In this document: piece after piece, positions 43,151 to 51,216 of the stretch
Position numbering within the stretch: position 1 is the first letter of the stretch
How the letters are laid out: the number at the start of each line of letters is the position of its first letter
Source of the DNA: SpSt-501 sp037481615
GTDB lineage: Bacteria; Desulfobacterota; Desulfobacteria; Desulfobacterales; SpSt-501
DNA: 64,000 nucleotides
Assembly (NCBI GenBank): GCA_037481615.1
Contig: JBBFLI010000017.1
Reading direction: 5' to 3' (one strand)
Program-made: the position numbers and the translations under genes
The notes under the pieces: model-generated
The model's input: the letters and a program-made list of their open reading frames with translations, nothing else
Database searches by the model: none
Told to the model about the DNA's origin: nothing

Positions 43151-43939
43151 CTAGATCAGCCGCGCCTCTTCGTGCAGCACCCGCACCAGCTCGGCCGCGA
43201 CGGCCTCCGGCGTCTCCCCCGAAATCATGCGCACCGCCTTGCGCGTGGGCGGGAGCTTGAGCGCCTGAACGAGAATTTTGCGCCCCGCGGCGCCGACCGT
43301 CGCCGGGTCGACCCCGAGATCGGCGAGCGTCTTCACCTCGAGGGGTTTCTTCTTCGCCTTCATGATCCCCGGCAGCGAGGCGTATCGCGGCTCGTTGAGC
43401 CCCCGCTGGGTCGTGATGAGCGCCGGCAGCGGGGCCTCCACCACGACCGTCCCCCCTTCGACGAGGCGGTGGCCGCGCACGCGCCCGTCGAGCAGCTCGA
43501 GCTTCACCACGAGGGCGAGGTGGGGGATGCCCAGCCGCTCGGCCACCGCGGGGCCGACCTGACCGTTGTCCTCGTCGACGCCGCGCTGGCCGCAAAGGAT
43601 GAGGTCGAAGGGGATCGACTTCAGCGCGGCGGCGAGGATGCGCGCGGTCGCCAGGGCGTCTCCCCCCTCGGCGGCGGGATCCTGGATATGAACCCCCTTG
43701 TCCGCACCCATGGCGAGTGCGGTGCGGATCGTCTCCTGGACCCGCGCCCCCCCGAGCGAGACCACGGTGACCGTCCCCCCCTTGGCCTCGCGGATGCGGA
43801 GCGCCTCCTCCACCGCCAGCTCGTCGTAGGGGTTCATGACCCACTTGACGTCCTCCTTGCGGATCGAGACCCCGTCCGCGGCGATCTGGACGAGCGACTC
43901 CGTGTCCGGGACCTGCTTGACGAGAACCACGACGTTCAT
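43151..43939 (-). CDS. etfB: Electron transfer flavoprotein, beta subunit
   Basis: 262 residues from ATG 43939 (AAGGAGTGC upstream). N-terminal VVVLVKQVPDTE, MNPYDELAVEEALR, LCGQRGVDEDNGQVGPAVAERL, and ITTQRGLNEPRYASLPGIMKAKKKP are the EtfB signature stretches. Binds AMP or, in bifurcating ETFs, FAD; the sequence alone does not decide this, but the adjoining ETF-QO favours the ordinary non-bifurcating role. Confidence 0.95.
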   Translation of the reverse strand: MNVVVLVKQVPDTESLVQIAADGVSIRKEDVKWVMNPYDELAVEEALRIREAKGGTVTVVSLGGARVQETIRTALAMGADKGVHIQDPAAEGGDALATARILAAALKSIPFDLILCGQRGVDEDNGQVGPAVAERLGIPHLALVVKLELLDGRVRGHRLVEGGTVVVEAPLPALITTQRGLNEPRYASLPGIMKAKKKPLEVKTLADLGVDPATVGAAGRKILVQALKLPPTRKAVRMISGETPEAVAAELVRVLHEEARLI

Positions 43940-43955
43940 GGGCCGCACTCCTTTC

Positions 43956-45119
43956 TTAGCGGTTCGCCTTGCGGATGCCGAGCTGGTCGAGCGCGATGAT
44001 CCACTTGCAGATGTTCGCCGAGCCCTCCACCATGGTGTAGGTCGGCGCATCCCGGAAATACCGGGCCACCGGGTACTCGGTGGAATAGCCGTAGGCGCCG
44101 AGGATGCGCATGGCGTAGTTGGCGGCGCGGGTCACCACCTCGCCGGCGAAGTACTTCGCCTGGGCGACATCGAGGCCGTTGTCGAGGCGGCCCTGGTCCT
44201 TCGCCCAGGCGGCCTTGTAGACGAGCAGCCGCGCCGCCTCGATTTCGGCCGACATCTGCGCGATCAGGTCTTGGTTCATCTGGAACTCGCCGATCTTCTT
44301 GCCGAATTGCTTGCGCGTGTTCGCATACTTGACGGCCGCCTCCAGGCAGGCCTGGGCGAGGCCCACGGCGCCGGCCGCGGCCGAAAGCCGCGTCTGGTTG
44401 AGCGAGCTGAAGACGATCCGCGCACCGTCCCCCGGGGCCCCGAGAATGTTCTCCTTGGGGATGCGGCAGTCGGTGAGGAAGACCTCGCCCGTCGGCGAGG
44501 AGTGGGAGCCCATCTTCTCGAGCTGGGTCGTGCGCACGCCGGGGAAGTTTTTGGGCTCGAGCACGAAGGCCGAAAGCCCCTTCGACTCCTTCGAGCGGTC
44601 CGTGTAGGCGTAATAGATCAGGACATCGGCCACGTGCGCGTTCGAGATCCAGGTTTTGGATCCGTTGAGCAGCCAGTGGTCCCCGCGGTCCTCGGCGGTC
44701 GAGCTCATGGACATGACATCCGAGCCGGCGTCCGGCTCGGTGATGGCGAACCCGCCGAGATACTCCGCGCGGACAAGCCGGGGGATGTACTTGCGGCGCA
44801 GGGCTTCGCTCCCGTACTTGTAGATCGTGTAGGCGCAGCCGAGCGTCTGCATGTTGATCTGCACCCGAAGCGAACTCGAGGCGCGGGCGATCTCCTCGCT
44901 GATGATCATGGCGGCGAGGAAGCCCAGCCCCTCGCCCCCGTACTCCTCGGGGATCACCGTGCCGAAGAAGCCGAGCTCGCCCATCGGTTTGATCGCCTCT
45001 TCGTAGGGGAAATAATGCCGGGCGTCCCAATCGTCGGCGAAGGGGGCGATCTTCTTCTCGGCGAACTCGCGCACCGCCTTGCGCAGCATCTCCAGTTCCT
45101 TGGACAACGCGAAATCCAT
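43956..45119 (-). CDS. Acyl-CoA dehydrogenase, glutaryl-CoA dehydrogenase-like (possibly non-decarboxylating)
   Basis: 387 residues. Acyl-CoA dehydrogenase fold: ITEPDAGSDVMSMSSTAE, WISNAHVADV, NQTRLSAAAGAVGLAQ, MRILGAYGYSTEYPVARYFRDAP and catalytic Glu in TMVEGSANI. DFALSKELEMLRKAVREF, EAIKPMGELGFFGTVIPEEYGG and SSLRVQINMQTLGCAYTI agree closely with what I recall of the non-decarboxylating glutaryl-CoA dehydrogenase of Desulfococcus. Glutaryl-CoA is the product of the benzoyl-CoA lower pathway, so the role fits. Specificity is inferred. First gene of the operon with etfBA, ETF-QO and the CMD gene. Confidence 0.88.
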   Translation of the reverse strand: MDFALSKELEMLRKAVREFAEKKIAPFADDWDARHYFPYEEAIKPMGELGFFGTVIPEEYGGEGLGFLAAMIISEEIARASSSLRVQINMQTLGCAYTIYKYGSEALRRKYIPRLVRAEYLGGFAITEPDAGSDVMSMSSTAEDRGDHWLLNGSKTWISNAHVADVLIYYAYTDRSKESKGLSAFVLEPKNFPGVRTTQLEKMGSHSSPTGEVFLTDCRIPKENILGAPGDGARIVFSSLNQTRLSAAAGAVGLAQACLEAAVKYANTRKQFGKKIGEFQMNQDLIAQMSAEIEAARLLVYKAAWAKDQGRLDNGLDVAQAKYFAGEVVTRAANYAMRILGAYGYSTEYPVARYFRDAPTYTMVEGSANICKWIIALDQLGIRKANR

Positions 45120-45199
45120 GGGCGTCTCTTCTCCTCTGCGGAAGGAATCGTTGCATCTGCCGCCGCACCCGGGCGGGCTTGAACGGACGAGCGCGCGCG

Positions 45200-45228
45200 A
45201 TCATAGCCGCGCCCCTGGGGGAAGTCAA
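45200..45228 (-). promoter_or_regulatory. Sigma70-type promoter of the acyl-CoA dehydrogenase/ETF operon
   Basis: Minus strand TTGACT (45223-45228), 17-base spacer, TATGAT (45200-45205); each box has one mismatch to consensus. The start codon is about 80 bases downstream. Confidence 0.75.
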
Positions 45229-45261
45229 CGAAACGCGATGGCCGCCTCGCCCGCCCCGGAC

Positions 45262-46587
45262 TCAGAGGGCGGGGGCGCTCGTTTCGATCGCTTCCCAGAA
45301 GCCCATCCATTTGGGCAGCCACAATACCAGGTCCGGAAGATAGGTCACGAGGAAGAGGACCCCGATCTGGATCGCCAGAAAGGGCACGACCGCCCGGGCG
45401 ACGTAGAGAATGTTCTTGTTGGCGATCGACCCGACGATGTACATGCTCACCCCGACCGGCGGGGTGCAGTACCCGATGGCGAGATTGACCGTCATCAAAA
45501 GCCCGAAGTGCATGAAATCGACCCCGAAGTTCGGCAGCAAGGGGATCACGACCGGTCCGACGATGAGGGTGGCCGAGATCACGTCCAGGAACATCCCCAC
45601 GAGGAGGAAAAAGAGGTTCATCGCCAGCAGAAACATCGCCGGGGAGGAGATGTGCTCGATCACCGCCTCGGCGATCTTGGCCGGGACGTTCTCGAAGGTG
45701 AGGTAGCGGCCGAAGCAGGTCGCCCCGGCGACGATGATGAGGAGCGTCGAGGAGGTGACCGCCGAGTTGAAGATCACCTTCTTCACATCGCCCCATTTCA
45801 TCGTGCGGTGGATGAACAGTTCGACCGTGAAGGCATAGACGCAGGCGACGACCGCGGCCTCGTTCGCGGTGAACATCCCCGAGAAGGTCCCGACGAAGAT
45901 GATCACCGGCAGCAGGAGCGACCAGAGCCCCTCCCGCAGCACGGAGAGCACCTCGCGGAAGCCCGGGACGGGCATACGCACGAGCACGGTGTCGTTGCGG
46001 AAGAGGAAATAGGTGTAGACGCAGGTCGCCCCCATGATCAGGATCCCCGGGACGAACCCCGTGAGGAAGAGACCCTGGAGCGAGACGTTGGTGATCATGC
46101 AGTAGAGAATCATGCTGATGCTGGGCGGGATGATGATCCCCAGATTCGGCGAGGTGGTCATCAGGCCGACCGCGTAGCGCCCCGGGTAACCGTTCTGGAT
46201 CAGGGCCGGGATCATAAATCCCCCGAGGGCGACCACCGTGGCGACCGTAGAGCCGGAGATCGCGCCGAAGAGCCCGCAGCCGAGACAGCCCGCCATGCCG
46301 AGCCCGCCGGGCAGCCAGCTCACCAGCGTGTTGACCACCTTGATCAGCTTCTCCACGATGCTGCCCGCGGTCATGATGTTGCCGCAGAGGATGAAGAAAA
46401 GCACCACGACAAGGGCGAAATTGTCCATGCTCTTGAAAAAGCTCTGGGTGATCAGGAGCGGCTGGGGATCCGGCGCGAAGAAGAGGAAGCCGAGCAACCC
46501 GGTGAAGAAAAGGCTCATGTAGACCGGCACGTAGGCCGCCAGCGCGCCGAGCAGGATGAGCAGGATCGCGATCACGCTGAATTCCAT
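45262..46587 (-). CDS. dctM: TRAP transporter large permease (DctM)
   Basis: 441 residues from ATG 46587, about twelve membrane segments. Family segments: GCGLFGAISGSTVATVVALG near 102, GLMTTSPNLGIIIPPSISM near 140, EAAVVACVYAF, and GYCTPPVGVSMYIVGSIA near the C-terminus. Ion-driven import with DctQ and DctP. The small permease gene is 38 bases upstream. Substrate is set by DctP; an aromatic or organic acid is likely given the shared operator with the bam promoter. Confidence 0.94.
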   Translation of the reverse strand: MEFSVIAILLILLGALAAYVPVYMSLFFTGLLGFLFFAPDPQPLLITQSFFKSMDNFALVVVLFFILCGNIMTAGSIVEKLIKVVNTLVSWLPGGLGMAGCLGCGLFGAISGSTVATVVALGGFMIPALIQNGYPGRYAVGLMTTSPNLGIIIPPSISMILYCMITNVSLQGLFLTGFVPGILIMGATCVYTYFLFRNDTVLVRMPVPGFREVLSVLREGLWSLLLPVIIFVGTFSGMFTANEAAVVACVYAFTVELFIHRTMKWGDVKKVIFNSAVTSSTLLIIVAGATCFGRYLTFENVPAKIAEAVIEHISSPAMFLLAMNLFFLLVGMFLDVISATLIVGPVVIPLLPNFGVDFMHFGLLMTVNLAIGYCTPPVGVSMYIVGSIANKNILYVARAVVPFLAIQIGVLFLVTYLPDLVLWLPKWMGFWEAIETSAPAL

Positions 46588-46625
46588 GTCCCTCTCCGTC
46601 CTTTGCGGGGCCCGGGAAGCCCGTT

Positions 46626-47123
46626 TCAGCCTCCGAGCGCGGAGCGCCGCGCGCGGATGTCCACCGCCGCCATCATCAACACCCGCAGGATCATCAGCAC
46701 GCCGAGCAGCGGAAGCAGGGCGTAAAGGTAAACGGTGGGGATATTGAGGATCAGGGTGCTCTGGCCCGATTTCACCTGCAGCGCGCAGAGCTGGACCCCG
46801 TAATAGATGAGGATCACCGCGAAGACGAGCTGCACGCCGTAGCTGAACAGGGCGAGCGGGTATTGCAGGCGGGGCACGAGCTGCACGACGGCGTCGATCC
46901 GGACGGTCGCCCGGCTGCGGATCGCCGCGCTGCAGCCGACAAAGGTCGTGTAGAGGATCACCTCGCGCACGAGCTCCTCGGACCAGGCGAGCGAGTAGGA
47001 AAAACCGTACCGCAGGACCACGTTGAAGAAGAGCGCGATCATCGCGGCGAGCACGCTGAGAAAGAGCGTCCATTCTTCGAAGAGGCTGAGCCAGCGGTCG
47101 ATCCGCCGGAATCCCCGGATCAT
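46626..47123 (-). CDS. dctQ: TRAP transporter small permease (DctQ)
   Basis: 165 residues from ATG 47123 (GGGAGG upstream), four membrane segments. FFNVVLRYGFSYSLAWSEELVREV is the DctQ signature (NVxxRY...W.EE), followed by IRSRATVRIDAVVQLVP. Inner-membrane partner of DctM. A hairpin in the 84-base gap to dctP lies just before it and may lower its expression. Confidence 0.93.
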   Translation of the reverse strand: MIRGFRRIDRWLSLFEEWTLFLSVLAAMIALFFNVVLRYGFSYSLAWSEELVREVILYTTFVGCSAAIRSRATVRIDAVVQLVPRLQYPLALFSYGVQLVFAVILIYYGVQLCALQVKSGQSTLILNIPTVYLYALLPLLGVLMILRVLMMAAVDIRARRSALGG

Positions 47124-47154
47124 GATCCTCCCGTCCTTTCCACGAGAAAACACA

Positions 47155-47185
47155 AAAGAGGAGGCCGGCGGACAGCCTCCTCTTT
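47155..47185 (-). terminator. Hairpin between dctP and dctQ, probable attenuating terminator
   Basis: An 11-bp perfect stem (AAAGAGGAGGC with GCCTCCTCTTT) and nine-base loop, followed on the minus strand by TGTGTTTTCTC. It follows the dctP stop by 22 bases. Partial termination here would give more binding protein than permease, as usual for solute-binding proteins. Confidence 0.65.
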
Positions 47186-47207
47186 GCCATCGGTGCTTCG
47201 GCTCAGA

Positions 47208-48296
47208 TCATTTGCGATAGCCCAGGAACTCCTGCACCTCCTTCAGGAAATCCGCGGGCCGGTATGTGTCCGTGGGGTGGAGCTGGTTGATTTCCTTGGA
47301 GTACTTGTAATGGACCGGATCGCCCAGTTTGCGCAGCGTCTCCATGTCCTCCTTGGGGAGCCGCAAAAAGGTCACCCCGGCGGCCTTGGCCTTGTTGATC
47401 TCCTCGAGCTCCTGGGCCTTCGTCTGCTTGCGGATGTCGGCGCAAACGTCTTTCACCGTCTTGACGAAGACACTCTGCAGGTCGGCGGGGAGCGTCTTGA
47501 ACCAGGCCTTGTTGAAGATCCAGATGAAGAGCCCCTGGGCGTAATCGAGTTGCGTGAAGAATTTCGCGTCCTCGAACTTTTTGGTGATGTTGCAGACCAT
47601 GGGCGTGTGGTCGAGGCCGTCGATCACGCCCTGCTTGAGGGCCATGGGCACATCCGGCCAGGGCATGACCACGGGGTTCAGCCCCCAGGCGTTGTAAGTC
47701 AGCCGGTTCACCTCCGCCTCGGCGATGCGGAACTTGACCTTCTTCGCATCGGAGAGCGTCTTCACCGGAATCTTTGTGTTCCACCCGTAACTCCCATACC
47801 CGGTGATGTCGAGCCCCATGATCCCCTGGTGTTCCATGGCGTTCAGGAAGTGGTCGTAGAGCTTCTTGTTTCCGACGAACTTGTCCAGGTTTTCAAAGGT
47901 GTCGACGAGAAAGGGGAGATTGACGACGCCGAAGCGCGGGCCGAGGTTGGTCGAGGCGACCGAGCTGACCGCCATGCCCTGGATCGCCCCCATTTTGAGT
48001 TGGTTGAGAACCTCGACCTCGCCGCCGAGCATGGAGAAGGGTTTGTACTCCAGATAAATCTGGCCGTTGGTGCGCTTCCAGAGTTCATCGCGGATCGCAA
48101 ACCCGGCATAGACCCCCTTGATGGCCGGCGAGGAGACATTCGAGACCACGACCCGGAACTTCGCCCCCGAGGGGTCGAAGGCGGGCTTCCAGGCATCGAG
48201 CGGCGACTTTTGCTGCGCGGTGGCCGGCGAAACGAGAAGAACGGTAAACGCGAGGGCGAGAAACGCGAGGCCTGTCCAAGAATGCCTGCTGCTCAT
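47208..48296 (-). CDS. dctP: TRAP transporter solute-binding protein (DctP)
   Basis: 362 residues with a Sec signal peptide (LAFLALAFTVLLVSPATAQQ, cleavage after about residue 27). DctP features: LEYKPFSMLGGEVEVLNQLKMGAIQG, KVKFRIAEAEVNRLTYNAWGLNP (Arg that binds the ligand carboxylate), MPWPDVPMALKQGVIDGLDHTP. Periplasmic. Ligand class is not readable beyond a carboxylate. First gene of dctPQM; the AGCT-N7-AGCT motif overlaps its promoter. Confidence 0.94.
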   Translation of the reverse strand: MSSRHSWTGLAFLALAFTVLLVSPATAQQKSPLDAWKPAFDPSGAKFRVVVSNVSSPAIKGVYAGFAIRDELWKRTNGQIYLEYKPFSMLGGEVEVLNQLKMGAIQGMAVSSVASTNLGPRFGVVNLPFLVDTFENLDKFVGNKKLYDHFLNAMEHQGIMGLDITGYGSYGWNTKIPVKTLSDAKKVKFRIAEAEVNRLTYNAWGLNPVVMPWPDVPMALKQGVIDGLDHTPMVCNITKKFEDAKFFTQLDYAQGLFIWIFNKAWFKTLPADLQSVFVKTVKDVCADIRKQTKAQELEEINKAKAAGVTFLRLPKEDMETLRKLGDPVHYKYSKEINQLHPTDTYRPADFLKEVQEFLGYRK

Positions 48297-48355
48297 TTTT
48301 CCCTCCTTTCCTCTTGCAGAGACTAAATCCTATTCATTCTCCAAAATCCGTTTAC

Positions 48356-48370
48356 AGCTATAAAACAGCT
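48356..48370. promoter_or_regulatory. Candidate operator AGCT-N7-AGCT in the TRAP promoter
   Basis: AGCTATAAAACAGCT is a palindrome in its AGCT arms and overlaps the -10 region. It matches sites before bamB and the ferredoxin gene. Confidence 0.55.
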
Positions 48371-48387
48371 CGCCCGAGGTTTGTCAA
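48359..48387 (-). promoter_or_regulatory. Promoter of the TRAP transporter operon
   Basis: Minus strand TTGACA (48382-48387), 17-base spacer, weak TTTATA (48359-48364). The weak -10 lies inside the operator motif, so a bound regulator would block it. Confidence 0.5.
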
Positions 48388-48422
48388 GAAGAAAGCAGCC
48401 GGCTCCCCGTTCTTTTCCGCAT

Positions 48423-48451
48423 TTGCCTGGCGGGGCAAGCGGAGGTAAAAG
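48423..48451 (+). promoter_or_regulatory. Possible promoter of the thioredoxin-fold gene
   Basis: TTGCCT (48423-48428), 17-base spacer, TAAAAG (48446-48451). Weak match. Confidence 0.35.
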
Positions 48452-48483
48452 CGCGTAGCATCCCCTCTTTGAGGAGGACCGGC

Positions 48484-49479
48484 GTGGAGACGGATTTTCA
48501 TTTTGACCCGACCGAAAAAGAAGCGATCCGTGCGGCATCCCCCCGGCTTACGGCCGGGACGGTCCTGCGGCTGGAAATCGTAGAAGGGCGGGACGAGGCG
48601 GCCCTGGAGCCTTTCTGCCACAGGCTGATCGAACTCCTGCCCGGGCTGCGGATCGAACGGCGCCCCCCGACCGAGGGGGATCTTCCCGCGCTCGTCCCCC
48701 GCGAACGGGTGCGCTTCCTCGGTGCGCCCCGGGGCCGCGAGCTGCCCGTTTTCCTCGAGATCCTGACCGGGGAGTCGGTCCCGCCGCCCCCACCCCCGCG
48801 ACCCGCGGCCCCTGCTTCGCCTGCGCCGCCCGCGGAGCTCGAACTCTTCGTCTCCTCCGGATGCACTTTCTGCCCGCAGGCGCTGCGCCTGCTTCTGCCC
48901 CTGGTCCACGGGTCCCCCTGGGTGCGGCTGCAGGTCATCGACGCCGAAAGCCATCCCGCCCGTTTCCGGGAACGGGAAGTCCGCTCCGTGCCCACCCTGC
49001 TGCTCGACAACCGCTTCCGCTGGGTCGGCGCCGTAAACCCGGAGGAGGTCCTTCGCGTCGCCTCGGGACGCGATCCGCGGGAGATCTCCGCCGCCTCGCT
49101 CGAGCGGCTCCTGAAAGAAGGGGAGGCGCGACGGCTCGCCCTCTGGATGGTGGAGCACCGAAGCGTCTTTCCGGCGCTGCGGGAACTGCTCTGCCGGGAG
49201 GAATGGCCGGTCCGGCTGGGAGCGATGGTGACGGTGGAGGAAATCCAGGCGCGCGACCCCGATCTCGCGGCGGCGGCGATCGCGCCCCTGGCGGAGCAAC
49301 TCGCCTCCCTTCCCGAGCGCGTCCAGGGCGATCTCCTCTACCTCCTGGGGGAGATCGCCTCGCCCCGCTTCCTGCCGCCCTTGGAGTCCTTCGCCGCGGC
49401 CGCGGTCACGCCCGAACTCGCCGCGGCGGCCCGCGAAGCGGCCGAAAGGGTGCGGGCGAAAAAAAACCCCGGCCGCTGA
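48484..49479 (+). CDS. Thioredoxin/glutaredoxin-fold protein with helical-repeat C-terminus
   Basis: 331 residues from GTG 48484, preceded by GAGGAGG. Residues 1-95 resemble the first half of a two-thioredoxin-fold protein without active cysteines. After a Pro/Ala-rich linker (about 100-117) comes a thioredoxin fold with Cys127 and Cys130 (SGCTFCPQA) and the cis-Pro SVPTLLL. From about 205 the sequence turns into alpha-helical repeats (EEWPVRLGAMVTVEE, LYLLGEIASPRFLPPL) like HEAT repeats. The first part recalls Pdo/AhpF-type tandem folds. Role unknown: dithiol reductase plus docking domain is a guess. Its end overlaps the ribosomal-operon terminator. Confidence 0.82.
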   Translation: METDFHFDPTEKEAIRAASPRLTAGTVLRLEIVEGRDEAALEPFCHRLIELLPGLRIERRPPTEGDLPALVPRERVRFLGAPRGRELPVFLEILTGESVPPPPPPRPAAPASPAPPAELELFVSSGCTFCPQALRLLLPLVHGSPWVRLQVIDAESHPARFREREVRSVPTLLLDNRFRWVGAVNPEEVLRVASGRDPREISAASLERLLKEGEARRLALWMVEHRSVFPALRELLCREEWPVRLGAMVTVEEIQARDPDLAAAAIAPLAEQLASLPERVQGDLLYLLGEIASPRFLPPLESFAAAAVTPELAAAAREAAERVRAKKNPGR

Positions 49480-49492
49480 TAGCGGGCCGGGG
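49459..49492 (-). terminator. Intrinsic terminator of the ribosomal protein operon
   Basis: CCCCGGCC (49467-49474) pairs with GGCCGGGG (49485-49492); on the minus strand eight U follow. It lies 57 bases past the rplQ stop and inside the last codons of the convergent thioredoxin-fold gene. Confidence 0.85.
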
Positions 49493-49548
49493 CGCGGTGC
49501 GCAGGGAGCGGATCGCCGCGGGAAAGCCTTCGCCGCGGCGGTCGCGTC

Positions 49549-50112
49549 TCAGGCGGAAGCGGGCTTCTCCGGTTCGGCGGAGGCCGGGGGCTCCGGCTTA
49601 GCCGGGGAACCGGGCGCAGCCTCCGGCTTCGGCTTCTTGCCGCCCGCTGACTCCGCAGCCCGCGTCTTTTCTTTCGCCGCCGCGGTGGCTTTCGCGGCCT
49701 TGCGCTTGGCGGGAGCCGCCCGCTTCTTTCCCTTTTTTTTCTTCTTTTCCTCGTCTGCGCCGCCGATCAGCTCGACGAGCGTGACCGGGGCCCCGTCGCC
49801 GGCGCGGAAGCCGAGCTTCGTGATCCGGGTGTAGCCCCCGGAAACCCGGCCGAAGCGCTCGGCCGCCTTTTCGAAGAGGCGGTGCACCACCGCCGGCTCA
49901 CGGATCACCGCCAGCGCCTGACGGCGGGCGTGGAGGTCCCCCCGCTTGGCGAGGGTCACCAGCCGGTCGGCCCAGCGTCGGATCTCCTTCGCCTTGGTGT
50001 CGGTGGTGCGGATCCGGTCGTGCTTGAACAGCGAGGTCACCAGGTTGCGGAACAGGGCGTTGCGGTGACCGCAGTTGCGCCCCAGCTTGAGTCCGGCTTT
50101 GCGATGTCTCAT
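49549..50112 (-). CDS. rplQ: 50S ribosomal protein L17 with a long basic/Pro-rich tail
   Basis: 187 residues; the core (MRHRKAGLKLGRNCGHRNALFR..., read here by its first 14 residues and by YTRITKLGFRAGDGAP) ends near residue 118, the normal full length of L17. The extra 67 residues are Lys/Ala/Glu/Pro-rich (EEKKKKKGKKRAAPAKRK) and of low complexity. L17 sits near the peptide exit tunnel. Last gene of the alpha operon, 9 bases after rpoA. Confidence 0.96.
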   Translation of the reverse strand: MRHRKAGLKLGRNCGHRNALFRNLVTSLFKHDRIRTTDTKAKEIRRWADRLVTLAKRGDLHARRQALAVIREPAVVHRLFEKAAERFGRVSGGYTRITKLGFRAGDGAPVTLVELIGGADEEKKKKKGKKRAAPAKRKAAKATAAAKEKTRAAESAGGKKPKPEAAPGSPAKPEPPASAEPEKPASA

Positions 50113-50121
50113 GGGAACGCG

Positions 50122-51144
50122 TTACTCTCCTTCCTCCTCGCCGTCCTCGGGCGGCGGCGTGAAGCCTTCGAGCTTCATCCCGAGCGAGAGGCCCATTTCC
50201 GCCAGAACCTCCTTGATCTCGTTGAGCGACTTGCGGCCGAAATTCTTGGTCTTGAGCATCTCCGACTCGGTCTTGCTCACGAGCTGCCAGATCTTGTGGA
50301 TGTTGGCGTTCTTCAGGCAGTTCGCGCTGCGCACCGAGAGTTCGAGCTCGTCGACGCTGCGCAGGAGGTTCTCGTTGAAGCTCGGCTGCTCCCCGAGATC
50401 GATCTTCTTGCGCGACTCGGGCTCCCGGCCCTCATCGAAGTTGATGAAGGTGTTCATCTGCTCCTTGAGAATCTTGGCCGCATAGGCGACCGCGTCCTCG
50501 GGGGCGAGGCTGCCGTCCGTCCAGACCTCCATCGTGAGCTTGTCGTAGTCGGTCCGCTGCCCGACCCGGGCGTTGCCGACGACGTAGTTGACGCGCTGGA
50601 TCGGGGAAAAGACGGCGTCGATCGGAATGGTGCCGAGAGGGGCGTCCTCCTCCTTGTTCGCCTCGGCCAGCGCGTAGCCCTTGCCCACTTTCACGGTCAT
50701 CGTCATCTTGAGCGCGCCCTTCTCCGAGAGGGTCGCGATGTGCTGCTTGGGATTGAGCACCGTGATGCGCCCGTCGTCGCAGGCGATGTCGCCGGCGGTC
50801 ACCTCGCACGGTCCCGTCGCGTCGATGCGCAGAACCTTGGGCTTGGCATCCTCCACCTTGAAGCGGATTTCCTTGAGGTTGAGCAGGATCTCGGAGACGT
50901 CCTCCAGGACGCCCGGGATGGCGCTGAACTCGTGCATCACCCCGTCGATGTGCACCGAGGTGATCGCCGCACCGTAAAGCGAGGAGAGGATGACCCTTCG
51001 CAGGGCGTTGCCGAGCGTGATGCCGAATCCCCGCTCCAGCGGCTCGCAGACGAATTTGCCGTAGGTGGGGTTGCTCGTGACCTGGATCTTCTCCGGCCGG
51101 ATCATCTGCTGCCAGTTGATGTGAAACAGTGCGTCAGAGGGCAT
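50122..51144 (-). CDS. rpoA: RNA polymerase alpha subunit
   Basis: 340 residues. N-terminal dimerisation domain (ERGFGITLGNALRRVILSS), then the C-terminal domain (ELSVRSANCLKNANI, LVSKTESEMLKTKNFGRKSLNEIKEVL) that binds UP elements and activators. Normal place between rpsD and rplQ. Confidence 0.98.
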   Translation of the reverse strand: MPSDALFHINWQQMIRPEKIQVTSNPTYGKFVCEPLERGFGITLGNALRRVILSSLYGAAITSVHIDGVMHEFSAIPGVLEDVSEILLNLKEIRFKVEDAKPKVLRIDATGPCEVTAGDIACDDGRITVLNPKQHIATLSEKGALKMTMTVKVGKGYALAEANKEEDAPLGTIPIDAVFSPIQRVNYVVGNARVGQRTDYDKLTMEVWTDGSLAPEDAVAYAAKILKEQMNTFINFDEGREPESRKKIDLGEQPSFNENLLRSVDELELSVRSANCLKNANIHKIWQLVSKTESEMLKTKNFGRKSLNEIKEVLAEMGLSLGMKLEGFTPPPEDGEEEGE

Positions 51145-51216
51145 GGTGGCTTCTCCTCGTTGCCTCGGGTGTCGGGTCCTCCCGGGAGGTCCCTGCAGGG
51201 CGCTTTCGGCGGCCGA

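Noticed and set aside
47124..47153. GTG start ten codons upstream for dctQ
   Set aside because: It lies in the tail of the hairpin and has no ribosome-binding site; ATG 47123 has a good one.
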